The notes under the pieces are model-generated. The model saw only the letters and a program-made list of their open reading frames with translations. It did not search any database and had not been told where the DNA came from. A stretch of 64,000 bases of DNA from Halolactibacillus miurensis (lineage in GTDB: Bacteria; Bacillota; Bacilli; Bacillales; Amphibacillaceae). Each line of letters begins with the position of its first letter. Position 1 is the first letter of the stretch. Positions 51,792 to 58,963 of this stretch are shown here, one piece after another. The position numbers and the translations under genes are program-made. The stretch covers positions 310,001-374,000 of the forward strand of contig NZ_FPAI01000001.1 in the NCBI RefSeq assembly GCF_900116255.1, read 5' to 3'.

Positions 51792-51896
51792 TTATTCTCC
51801 GTCTAACAAGGCTTCTGTGTTGCTGCCACCAGGTGGAACAATCGGGTAAACATTCTTCTCATCTTCAATCGTAAAGGACATAACGTAGGGTCCACA
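51792..51896 (-). pseudogene. 3' remnant of an acetolactate synthase large subunit gene (ilvB-like)
   Basis: The minus strand encodes about 34 residues ending in a stop: CGPYVMSFTIEDEKN, then VYPIVPPGGSNTEAL and a short acidic tail. GP(V/Y)-x-EDEKNVYP-(M/I)-VPPGGS-xxE is the C-terminal signature of acetolactate synthase large subunits. An in-frame stop sits just before it and the rest of the gene is absent: the upstream sequence belongs to a TnpB-like fragment in another frame. I recognised it by eye from the C-terminal motif. Confidence 0.6.
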
Positions 51897-52281
51897 TTAA
51901 TTTGACAAAAGAGGCTTTTATTTTTTGAAGTGTCGTCAAGCGGGCCTTCGTCGCTTTTATTTTTCTTTTAACGGCGTTGATTTGTTCTTTTTTATTACTC
52001 ATGTACACTTTCTTCAATTCTTTTTGCGCTGATAGAAGAGCGCGCCCTTCTTGAACAGCACTGTTCGCATAATAATCATTTAATCCGTAACGTTGCTTTA
52101 ACTGTTGATGGATGGAGACCAAACTTTTCTCTTTCAAGCCCCTAAGCTCACGGCCCCCCGCTTGATAGCGAGGATGTTTAGCTTGATTAAACACCCGGAG
52201 GGTGTGATCCATGGACATAACAAAGTTTGCGTCTATCTCATGCTTATATAAGCGATTTGAAAAAATAGCCTTCATGCCCAT
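51865..52281 (-). pseudogene. Truncated TnpB-like (IS200/IS605-type) transposon protein
   Basis: A 138-codon frame. The first about 125 residues resemble the N-terminal part of TnpB-related proteins (AIFSNRLYKHEIDANFV, a YGLNDYYANSAVQEGRALLS segment, then a Lys-rich helical hairpin). The nuclease core is missing. The last dozen residues (from about LMWTLR) are read out of frame from the ilvB-like remnant, marking a deletion or recombination junction near 51897-51905. No TnpA is nearby. A 7-bp hairpin at 52383-52408 upstream could be an old element end. Confidence 0.6.
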
Positions 52282-52382
52282 CGTGCCCCCCCTTTCTTTG
52301 TTTTGTGACGCTCAATATCAGTGTCTTAATTATACCATGAGGAATATATGTTTGTTGCTTCAAAAATATTCAAAACAAGCGA

Positions 52383-52408
52383 TTCGTCACCCACCTAGTG
52401 CTGACGAA
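52383..52408. repeat. Small inverted repeat, possible remnant of an IS end
   Basis: TTCGTCA (52383-52389) and TGACGAA (52402-52408) form a 7-bp hairpin with a 12-base loop, about 100 bases upstream of the TnpB-like fragment. IS200/IS605 elements carry sub-terminal hairpins. This one is unproven. Confidence 0.3.
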
Positions 52409-52484
52409 CTTGAGGAAGGTGTCTTCTCGACCTAAAACGATAAAAAAGGTTCACAAAATGTTCATAAAGAAAAATATTAAAACT

Positions 52485-52525
52485 TGACGAGTGTCAATTT
52501 TTAATTGTGATTTATTCGTTATAGT
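52485..52525 (+). promoter_or_regulatory. Fnr/Flp-type site and class II promoter of the metal operon
   Basis: TTGAC-gagt-GTCAA (52485-52498) is a perfect inverted repeat with the 4-base spacer of Fnr/Flp boxes (TTGAT-N4-ATCAA). TATAGT (52520-52525) lies downstream with no good -35. From the implied start near 52532 the box is centred at about -40.5, the class II activator position. The operon ends with a gene for an Fnr/Flp-family protein. Confidence 0.6.
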
Positions 52526-52557
52526 AGAGTCAACAACAAAAAAGGGAGGAAACAAAT

Positions 52558-52764
52558 ATGTTAGAAACGATTAAATTAGAACAACTTGGTTGCCCAAGTT
52601 GTGTGAAGAAAATAGAAGTAGGCGTGAAACAACAAGACGGGGTGAACAGTGTTGACGTATTGTTTAACTCAAGTAAAGTAAAAGTGGACTTCGATGAGGA
52701 GACGATTACACGTAAAGATATTGAAGTTGTCATCGAAAAGCTAGGTTATACAGTAAAAGGTTAA
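52558..52764 (+). CDS. CopZ-like heavy-metal chaperone
   Basis: A 68-residue single heavy-metal-associated domain. The metal-binding pair is in GCPSC (about C12 and C15), slightly different from the usual MxCxxC in that Gly precedes the first Cys. The rest follows the beta-alpha-beta-beta-alpha-beta pattern ending GYTVKG. Strong GGGAGGA ribosome binding site. It precedes a P1B ATPase that lacks its own N-terminal metal-binding domain and would probably supply it with metal. Confidence 0.85.
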   Translation: MLETIKLEQLGCPSCVKKIEVGVKQQDGVNSVDVLFNSSKVKVDFDEETITRKDIEVVIEKLGYTVKG

Positions 52765-52892
52765 GCTCATGCCCCCTTATTTTTTAAGGGGGTTTTCTTT
52801 AAATGGCATTGGGACAAACGCCTTAGGAAGAGGTGTTGATAGGGATATGTGAAAAAGAAAATAAATTAGATGAAAAAAGAGGAGGTAAGTTC

Positions 52893-54740
52893 ATGGCTCA
52901 AAAAATGACGAAGTTTAAATCTGTTGCAATGATTAGCTCGGGGTTACTCATTGGATTAGCGCTTATTTTTAATCTGATTGGTAAGGACTATTTCATTGAT
53001 CCTATACTCATTGTGGCGACGGTACTTACGGGCATCCCGGTTGTTTATTTTGCCTTACAGGCGCTTAGAATGAAATATATGAGTATTGATTTACTCGTCT
53101 CGATTGCCATCATTGGTGCCATCTTTATTGGAGAGTATGTAGAGAGTAGTGTCGTCGGCTTCTTATTTTTATTCGGCAGCTATCTAGAAGCTCGTACTTT
53201 AGCACGCACCAGGCAATCGATTCAATCACTCATGGCATTAGCGCCAGAAGAAGCGACCCTCTTAAAAGATGGGCAAGAGGTTGTTGTCAGTGTGAGTGAC
53301 GTGGCGCTCAATGATATTGTCATTGTTAAAGCGGGGGGGAAGGTCCCGGTTGATGGGGATATTATTTCAGGTGAAGCCCAATTAAATGAAGCCATGATGA
53401 CAGGAGAAAGTGTCCCAAGAGAAAAGACAACAAGTGATGCCGTCTTTAGTGGGACGATTGTCGATGAAGGTTATATTAAAGTGCAAGCAAAAAAAGTCGG
53501 GGAAGATACCGCCTTTAGTCAAATTATCGAATTAGTTGAAGAAGCGCAAGACCAGAAGTCGCAAACAGAAAAGTTTCTCGATCGTTTTAGTCACTATTAC
53601 ACACCTGGGGTGGTAATATTAAGTTCTATTGTCTATCTATTGACGAGAGACTTGCATTTAGCGATTACCTTTTTAGTGATTGCCTGTCCAGGGGCGCTTG
53701 TGATTGGTGCTCCGGTATCCAATGTGAGTGGAATTGGTAATGCGGCTAAAAACGGTGTGTTATTAAAGGGCGGCGACGCTATTGATCGCTTTAAACAAGC
53801 GACAACATTTATGTTTGATAAAACAGGCACACTGACAAAGGGTGAACCAGCCGTCACAAATCAAGTATCCTTTATTGATGAAGACTGGCTTTTCGTGGTG
53901 GCAGAACTTGAACGTCACTCTGAGCACCATTTAGGACGAGCGATTGTTGATTATGCTAAGAAAACAGAAACATTAACTGATTGTCACTTAGATGTGACGC
54001 TCGTGAAAGGTCAAGGCTTGTTTGGGTTTTATGATGGTGTGCGCTATCTGATTGGTAACCGTCGTTTAATGGATGAGCATGATATTGCGTTAGCGCGGGA
54101 TGTTCATGAACAAATTGAAACCGAAGAAGCCCAAGGGAAAACGGCAGTTATTGTCGCCAAAGAGAAAAAGGTGATTGGTTACCTTGTGATTAATGATGTT
54201 ATTAGAGCGGAAGCTAAAGATGCGTTGTTACAGCTTAAAAAGTACGGGGTACGCGACTTAGTCATGTTGACGGGAGATAATGAAAAAACTGCTCAATATG
54301 TAGCGAAACAATTGGGAATCACTTCTGTTCGAGCTGAATTACAACCGAAAGATAAATTGGAAGAAATCAAACAAAGACAACAACGTGGTGAAAAAGTTGT
54401 CATGGTCGGTGATGGTGTCAATGATGCTCCGGCTTTAGCGCTCGCTGATATCGGTATTGCGATGGGGCTATCTGGAACAGATGTCGCGATTGAAACCGCG
54501 GATGTTGTCGTGATGAACGATCGATTAGATAAGATGGTTCACGCCTATCGGCTGGCGAAGGCAACAGTGAGAAATAGAACTCAAAATATTGCGCTTGCGT
54601 TATTGACGGTGTTCTTTTTACTTCTCGGTGTGTTAAATGGTACGATACATCTAGCATCGGGTATGTTTGTGCACGAGGCAAGTGTCTTAATTGTTATTAT
54701 AAATGGTATGCGTTTAATTCGCTTTCGATTAAGGAAATAA
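52893..54740 (+). CDS. Heavy-metal P1B-type ATPase with atypical CPG motif
   Basis: A 615-residue metal pump without N-terminal metal-binding domain. Transmembrane pairs flank the actuator TGES segment (MMTGESVPREK). The membrane metal site reads ACPGALVIGAPVS where Cu, Zn and Cd pumps have CPC. DKTGTLTKGEP carries the phosphorylated Asp, and the nucleotide domain has SEHHLGRAIV where the family has SxHP. The hinge GDGVNDAPAL is intact. Start is ATG 52893 with GAGGAGG 8 bases before. Ion specificity is unclear; copper is not assured. Confidence 0.85.
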   Translation: MAQKMTKFKSVAMISSGLLIGLALIFNLIGKDYFIDPILIVATVLTGIPVVYFALQALRMKYMSIDLLVSIAIIGAIFIGEYVESSVVGFLFLFGSYLEARTLARTRQSIQSLMALAPEEATLLKDGQEVVVSVSDVALNDIVIVKAGGKVPVDGDIISGEAQLNEAMMTGESVPREKTTSDAVFSGTIVDEGYIKVQAKKVGEDTAFSQIIELVEEAQDQKSQTEKFLDRFSHYYTPGVVILSSIVYLLTRDLHLAITFLVIACPGALVIGAPVSNVSGIGNAAKNGVLLKGGDAIDRFKQATTFMFDKTGTLTKGEPAVTNQVSFIDEDWLFVVAELERHSEHHLGRAIVDYAKKTETLTDCHLDVTLVKGQGLFGFYDGVRYLIGNRRLMDEHDIALARDVHEQIETEEAQGKTAVIVAKEKKVIGYLVINDVIRAEAKDALLQLKKYGVRDLVMLTGDNEKTAQYVAKQLGITSVRAELQPKDKLEEIKQRQQRGEKVVMVGDGVNDAPALALADIGIAMGLSGTDVAIETADVVVMNDRLDKMVHAYRLAKATVRNRTQNIALALLTVFFLLLGVLNGTIHLASGMFVHEASVLIVIINGMRLIRFRLRK

Positions 54741-54784
54741 TAAAGTAGATTATCAAAGTGAATCGACAAAGAGGAGAGATAAAG

Positions 54785-55450
54785 ATGAGTGAGCGTCATC
54801 ATATGACGGGATGTGTCAGGCGGGTCCCGATTTTTAATCATTTACCGGAAGAGCAGCTAAATGAAGTGATGAAGACAGTCCATTCAAAACCTTTTTTAGC
54901 AGGTAGCTTTTTATTTAAAGCAGGGGATAAATCAACGGGTCTTTATGTTGTGCATACAGGGAAAGTGAAGTTATATCGATCAAATGAAGAGGGGAAAGAC
55001 CAGCTCGTGCGTCTATTATTACCGGGGGATTTCACCGGGGAATTAGGGCTGTTTTTAGATCAAGACCATGATGTGTTTGCCCAAGCTGTGGAAGATAGTC
55101 AAGTCTGTCATATTAAGCAATCAGATATAGAGACGTTATTAACTGCCTATCCAAAGATTGCTTTAACACTGTTAAAACACCTTGCTAAGCGCTTAGATGA
55201 GTCAGAACGAGCGCTACAACAAGCAACGTCAGGTCCAGTGGATGTTCGGCTGAAAACCTTTATTCATCAATTAGTACCGGGAGCGCACTATCCAATTGAA
55301 TGTGAGTTACCAATGAAACAAAAAGATTTGGCAAGTCACTTAGGAACCACACCTGAAAGTATTAGTCGCGCAATTAAACGATTAGAAAAAAGCGGCGAAA
55401 TAAAAAAACTTGGACCCAAATCCTTTAGGATTTTAAAACCATTACAATAA
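54785..55450 (+). CDS. Crp/Fnr-family regulator, Flp-like
   Basis: A 221-residue regulator. A cyclic-nucleotide-binding fold (about 15-130, GDFTGELGLFL) is followed by a dimer helix and winged helix (about 165-215). The recognition helix TPESISRAIKRL keeps the E..SR of Fnr, which reads TTGAT half-sites. Cysteines near 10 (MTGCVRR) and 108 (SQVCHI) are spaced as in Lactobacillus Flp (C5/C102), where they form a redox disulfide. There is no Fnr four-Cys iron-sulfur set. The start is ATG 54785 after GAGGAGAG. It closes the CopZ-ATPase operon. Confidence 0.88.
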   Translation: MSERHHMTGCVRRVPIFNHLPEEQLNEVMKTVHSKPFLAGSFLFKAGDKSTGLYVVHTGKVKLYRSNEEGKDQLVRLLLPGDFTGELGLFLDQDHDVFAQAVEDSQVCHIKQSDIETLLTAYPKIALTLLKHLAKRLDESERALQQATSGPVDVRLKTFIHQLVPGAHYPIECELPMKQKDLASHLGTTPESISRAIKRLEKSGEIKKLGPKSFRILKPLQ

Positions 55451-55451
55451 G

Positions 55452-55488
55452 TAAGAGGACTCGCTGTTTAAGTAAGCGGGTCCTCTTA
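55452..55488. terminator. Bidirectional terminator
   Basis: A 14-bp stem with one G-T pair (55452-55465 with 55475-55488) between convergent genes. The T-tract is weak on the plus side. Confidence 0.7.
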
Positions 55489-55490
55489 TA

Positions 55491-55790
55491 TTACTGTGAT
55501 TCTTTTAACGTTTCAATTAATTCAAGATAGTCTTCTTTTGATATCTCTCCCTTCGCATAACGCTCTTTAACAATCGTGATGGCGTGGTCGTTTGATGGCT
55601 GTTGTTTTGTTGGTTGTTGATGATGTGCATGTGATTGTTTTGATTGTTTTACAATCAAAACAATCACTAAGACAATTAAGCCGATCATAAATAGTAACGG
55701 CAGGTAGTTAAGAAACCAGAACCCAAAGCCCCCATCACCTGAAAAACCAAAGCCGTCGCGGAAATTACCGCCGTAGCGCCAAAAATGCAT
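55491..55790 (-). CDS. SHOCT-domain small membrane protein
   Basis: A 99-residue protein. A Gly/Phe/Trp-rich N terminus (about 1-25) precedes one membrane segment (about 30-48, LLFMIGLIVLVIVLIV), a His/Gln-rich linker, and a C-terminal SHOCT motif (about 70-97, VKERYAKGEISKEDYLELIE). ATG 55790 is chosen over 55799 because AAAGGA lies 8 bases from it. A second small SHOCT gene follows upstream on the same strand. Function is unknown. Confidence 0.75.
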   Translation of the reverse strand: MHFWRYGGNFRDGFGFSGDGGFGFWFLNYLPLLFMIGLIVLVIVLIVKQSKQSHAHHQQPTKQQPSNDHAITIVKERYAKGEISKEDYLELIETLKESQ

Positions 55791-55842
55791 GTTGATCATC
55801 CTTTCATTCCTATTTATAAGTTGTTACTGGTACGGGATAAAA

Positions 55843-56022
55843 TTATAAAGCTTGTTTGATTTCGTTGTATTCCTCTACGGAAATCTCGCCTTTTGCCAGA
55901 CGTATATCAAGCATTTCTCGTGCCGAATTTATAGTCCCCATTGACCTTCTGTTATGAGTGTCTTTCGGTGCCATATATTGATAGAGTAAAAATCCAATGA
56001 GGATAATTGCTAAAAACATCAT
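55843..56022 (-). CDS. 59-residue membrane protein with SHOCT-like tail
   Basis: A short gene: MMFLAIILIGFLLYQYMAP forms one membrane segment, followed by a basic linker and AREMLDIRLAKGEISVEEYN (about 34-53), a SHOCT motif like that of the neighbour at 55491. GGAGG lies 8 bases before the ATG at 56022. It lies 52 bases upstream of the other SHOCT gene on the same strand, so the two may be co-transcribed. Role unknown. Confidence 0.7.
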   Translation of the reverse strand: MMFLAIILIGFLLYQYMAPKDTHNRRSMGTINSAREMLDIRLAKGEISVEEYNEIKQAL

Positions 56023-56123
56023 CTAAAAAATCCTCCTTTTAAGTGTCTACTAGACGTATATTGATTATCAAAAATTGATAAAAAGACATACGGACATAGA
56101 TTTTGCCTCCATGTCTTTAGTGT

Positions 56124-56447
56124 TTAATAAGTGTGTCCCATCATGCCGCGTCCGAAACGATTGCCTTGGCCATTACCTAAACCATTACCACGGCGTAGAC
56201 CTTGTCCTGGTGTCATGTTGCCTTCTTCGTTTTGAGAGCGATAGCCATAACCATAACCTTCGCCGGTGCATTCTTCAGGGTGATTCTCTAACATCTCTTC
56301 GCGCCACTGATCGAAGTCCTCTGTTCCAGCGTAGTTCTCAAATTCGGGATGATCTCTTAACGGATAGATATGTTCAGATGCAAGTACTGCTGTTGTTAAA
56401 CCTATTAAAAGAAATCCAATGAGTGATAACCCAATAATTTTTTTCAT
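56124..56447 (-). CDS. Small secreted protein, unrecognised
   Basis: A 107-residue protein with signal peptide (about 1-23, ending VLAS), an acidic middle containing YAGTEDFDQWREEMLENHPE, one Cys, and a Gly/Asn/Arg-rich tail (RRGNGLGNGQGNRFGRGMMG). GGAGG precedes the ATG. The tail may bind metal or nucleic acid, but nothing firm can be said. It belongs to a minus-strand run with the two SHOCT genes near the metal operon. Confidence 0.6.
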   Translation of the reverse strand: MKKIIGLSLIGFLLIGLTTAVLASEHIYPLRDHPEFENYAGTEDFDQWREEMLENHPEECTGEGYGYGYRSQNEEGNMTPGQGLRRGNGLGNGQGNRFGRGMMGHTY

Positions 56448-56574
56448 ATGTGATTGCCTCCTTTTCTTGATACTTTAACTATACAAAGAAGAAGTGAAGA
56501 ACTTATGAAGATGAAAAGAAAAAGATAACCCTTTTCAAAAGTGTCAATGAAATCAGGGGAGAGAGTGTGAAAAA

Positions 56575-56600
56575 ACGCTGTCACGACGTTGTGACAGCGT
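56575..56600 (-). terminator. Terminator after manA
   Basis: A 10-bp perfect stem (56575-56584 with 56591-56600) followed on the minus strand by T6 (complement of 56570-56575). Confidence 0.88.
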
Positions 56601-56606
56601 AAGATA

Positions 56607-57566
56607 TTAAGATGTATAAGACGTAATGAGTGTCATGTTACCAGCGAGGTCAAATGTTTTCACGCCGTAAGGTAAGATGAAGTGCGCGCCTTTTTTAATA
56701 GGATAAACGTCGCCGTCAACGGTCAGTGTCCCTTCACCATCAATCACACTTAATTGAAGGAAATCTTCTGATTGGGATTTTGTCACCTCTCCTGTTAATG
56801 TCCATTTCTCCACAGTGAAGTACTGTTCTTTTACGAGGTGGGTGATGGTTAGGTCGTCTTCAGTTGTTTGGGTTTGACTCAGTTCAGGGTCTTTATGTGG
56901 CACTGTAGTGACATCGATTGATTGATCTAAATGTAGTTCACGTGTGTTACCTTGGTCATCGGTACGGTCGTAATCATAGACACGATAAGTAATGTCAGAA
57001 CTTTGTTGCGTTTCTAAAATAACAATCCCTGCACCAATCGCATGAATAGAACCGCTTGGCACGTAAATGAAATCACCTTTTTTAACTGGTACGTAGCGCA
57101 GTAATTCATCCCACTCCCCGTTTTCGGCTAGTGTTTTAAGTTCTTCGGTTGTTTCAGCATGGTGGCCAAACACGATTTTTGCGTCTTCTTCAGCGTCTAG
57201 TACATACCAACATTCTGTTTTTCCGTAAGGGACACCTTCTTTTTCGCGCGCATATGTATCATCCGGGTGTACTTGGACAGATAAGTCTTCCGTCGCATCA
57301 AGTATTTTAACTAACAAGGGATAGGCTTCTGTATCTGTTTCGCTGCGATTAAAATAATCGCGGTTATTTTCCCATGCTTCTGTTAGTGTCTTACCTTTCA
57401 GTGGCCCATTTTCAATTGTACTTGGTCCGTTTTCATGTGCAGAAATTACCCAAGCCTCGCCGGTCTTGTCTGATGGGATGTCATAATGAAACTCGGTTTT
57501 TAATTTATCTCCACCCCAAATACGTTCTTGCAAGGTAGGTGATAAAAATAATGGTTGTGTTGTCAT
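56607..57566 (-). CDS. manA: Mannose-6-phosphate isomerase, class I
   Basis: A 319-residue zinc isomerase converting mannose-6-phosphate to fructose-6-phosphate. It begins with LSPTLQERIWGGDKL. Zinc ligands lie in LSVQVHPDD (about 90-98) and KTECWYVLD (about 112-120), with a further His in GSIHAIGAG (about 171-179). A C-terminal small cupin follows. It is 99 bases downstream of a ROK kinase and near a GH26 beta-mannanase. The Bacillus subtilis gmu operon has the same three functions (GmuE, GmuF, GmuG). Confidence 0.94.
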   Translation of the reverse strand: MTTQPLFLSPTLQERIWGGDKLKTEFHYDIPSDKTGEAWVISAHENGPSTIENGPLKGKTLTEAWENNRDYFNRSETDTEAYPLLVKILDATEDLSVQVHPDDTYAREKEGVPYGKTECWYVLDAEEDAKIVFGHHAETTEELKTLAENGEWDELLRYVPVKKGDFIYVPSGSIHAIGAGIVILETQQSSDITYRVYDYDRTDDQGNTRELHLDQSIDVTTVPHKDPELSQTQTTEDDLTITHLVKEQYFTVEKWTLTGEVTKSQSEDFLQLSVIDGEGTLTVDGDVYPIKKGAHFILPYGVKTFDLAGNMTLITSYTS

Positions 57567-57665
57567 AATTACGCTCCTTAAAGTTTCTTTTATTATTAAA
57601 TAAATACATTACTTATTAGTATAGCTTGTCTATTCTCATATTGAAAGGAAAGACAAAAGTTTTCG

Positions 57666-58577
57666 TTATATTTCAGGGGATACGAGTGCAGCGGCACCAA
57701 TTATGCCTGCCTCTTGATTGAGTTTTGCGGGAACAATCGGAGTATCTCCTGCGTCTTTGTTTAACGTATAACGCTTAACATAATGTCGAATCGGTTCAAA
57801 TAGTGTATCGCCGACTTGGCTTACCCCGCCACCAATCACAACAATTTCAGGGTCAAGTGAGTTAATAAGTGAGACCAATGCCATTCCCATTCGTTCAATG
57901 ACGGTATCAAGATAAGGTACCATATCTTTGTCCTGCGCTTCGTAAAGGCGAAAGGCTTCTTCAGTAGAAATGCTTGTGCCTTTTAATTTTGATGCTTCTC
58001 GACTAATGGCCGTCCCAGAACAAATATGTTCAAAACAGCCGTATTGACCGCATACACATTCACCAAACGATGGATCAATCACCATATGTCCCACATCACC
58101 CGCATTGCCCTTTCCACCAGAAATAAGTGTATTTTTAGAAATGATACCAGCGCCAATCCCGGTGCTGATCGTTACATAGAGACTATCCGTGTAATGTTGA
58201 CTAGCACCAAAGCTGTGTTCAGCTACTGCAGCGCAAGAAGCGTCATTTTCTAGTCGGATAGGAACAGAAAAGTATGCGCTCATAAGCTTAACAACCGGAA
58301 CATTGCGCCAACGTGGTAAGTTAGGTGGATAGGTAATCATCCCGTGTGAAATATCTAACGGACCAGGTGCGCCAATCCCAATACCGTATAGTTGATTGTC
58401 GTCAATACGGTGCTTTTCTAGTAAAGTTTTTACGTGTACAATGATTCGCTCAATCATCTTCGTGGGTTCAATTGTTTGATCTGTCGGTAATTTATCATAA
58501 CCGACGACGTCTCCCGTTGTTGTGACAAGTCCAATGGCCGTTTTTGTTCCACCAATATCAATGCCTAAAGCATACAT
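57666..58577 (-). CDS. ROK-family sugar kinase (GmuE/glucokinase-like)
   Basis: A 303-residue ATP-dependent kinase. The phosphate loop is DIGGTKTAIGLV (about 6-17), the catalytic base Asp is in LENDASCAA (about 106-114), and the ROK zinc site is GHM...CVCGQYGCFEHICSG (about 163-188). C-terminal IVVIGGGVS. It would phosphorylate mannose, fructose or glucose released from oligosaccharides. It is transcribed away from the GH26 mannanase and upstream of manA, supporting a mannan pathway role. ROK sequence alone does not fix the sugar. Confidence 0.85.
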   Translation of the reverse strand: MYALGIDIGGTKTAIGLVTTTGDVVGYDKLPTDQTIEPTKMIERIIVHVKTLLEKHRIDDNQLYGIGIGAPGPLDISHGMITYPPNLPRWRNVPVVKLMSAYFSVPIRLENDASCAAVAEHSFGASQHYTDSLYVTISTGIGAGIISKNTLISGGKGNAGDVGHMVIDPSFGECVCGQYGCFEHICSGTAISREASKLKGTSISTEEAFRLYEAQDKDMVPYLDTVIERMGMALVSLINSLDPEIVVIGGGVSQVGDTLFEPIRHYVKRYTLNKDAGDTPIVPAKLNQEAGIIGAAALVSPEI

Positions 58578-58623
58578 GTAAACACTCCTTGATGCATTAT
58601 TTTTTGTTTAATGTGTCAGTTAA

Positions 58624-58652
58624 ATTTTATCAGTTTCTTTGTGGATATTCAA
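58624..58652 (-). promoter_or_regulatory. Promoter of the ROK kinase gene
   Basis: Minus strand TTGAAT (58647-58652), 17 bases, TAAAAT (58624-58629). Confidence 0.5.
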
Positions 58653-58892
58653 TGATTAAAAAGGTTTATTTAAGTTATCGTTAACTTAATGCATGCGTCT
58701 TTTGCTTATGTGTATGTAGCGATAATAAATAGACTTAATATTTCTATTGAAAACAGTTTATGAATGATTGTGGAATAAGGGATAGAAGAGTCAATGGAAG
58801 CTTAATCACATAATATGAGTAAAAATTCCAGGGTAATTATATTTTATAAAGTTAACAGATAAGTAATTAATTAAAAAATATTAAGTTTTTTG

Positions 58893-58940
58893 TTGAAAAA
58901 ATTACTTAATAATATATAATTAAAAATGTTAGCGGTTTCA
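58893..58940 (+). promoter_or_regulatory. Mannanase promoter with cre-like site over the start point
   Basis: TTGAAA (58893-58898), 16 bases, TATAAT (58915-58920). ATGTTAGCGGTTTCA (58926-58940) matches the cre consensus with one mismatch and covers the expected start, suggesting CcpA repression. Confidence 0.6.
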
Positions 58941-58963
58941 AAAATAAAGGAGGCGTTGAATGA

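Larger units (their letters stand above)
58578..58963. other. 386-base divergent control region of the mannan genes
   Basis: Very AT-rich. Contains the kinase promoter (58624-58652) and the mannanase promoter with cre-like site (58893-58940). No small ORF with a ribosome binding site or structured RNA was recognised. Confidence 0.55.
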
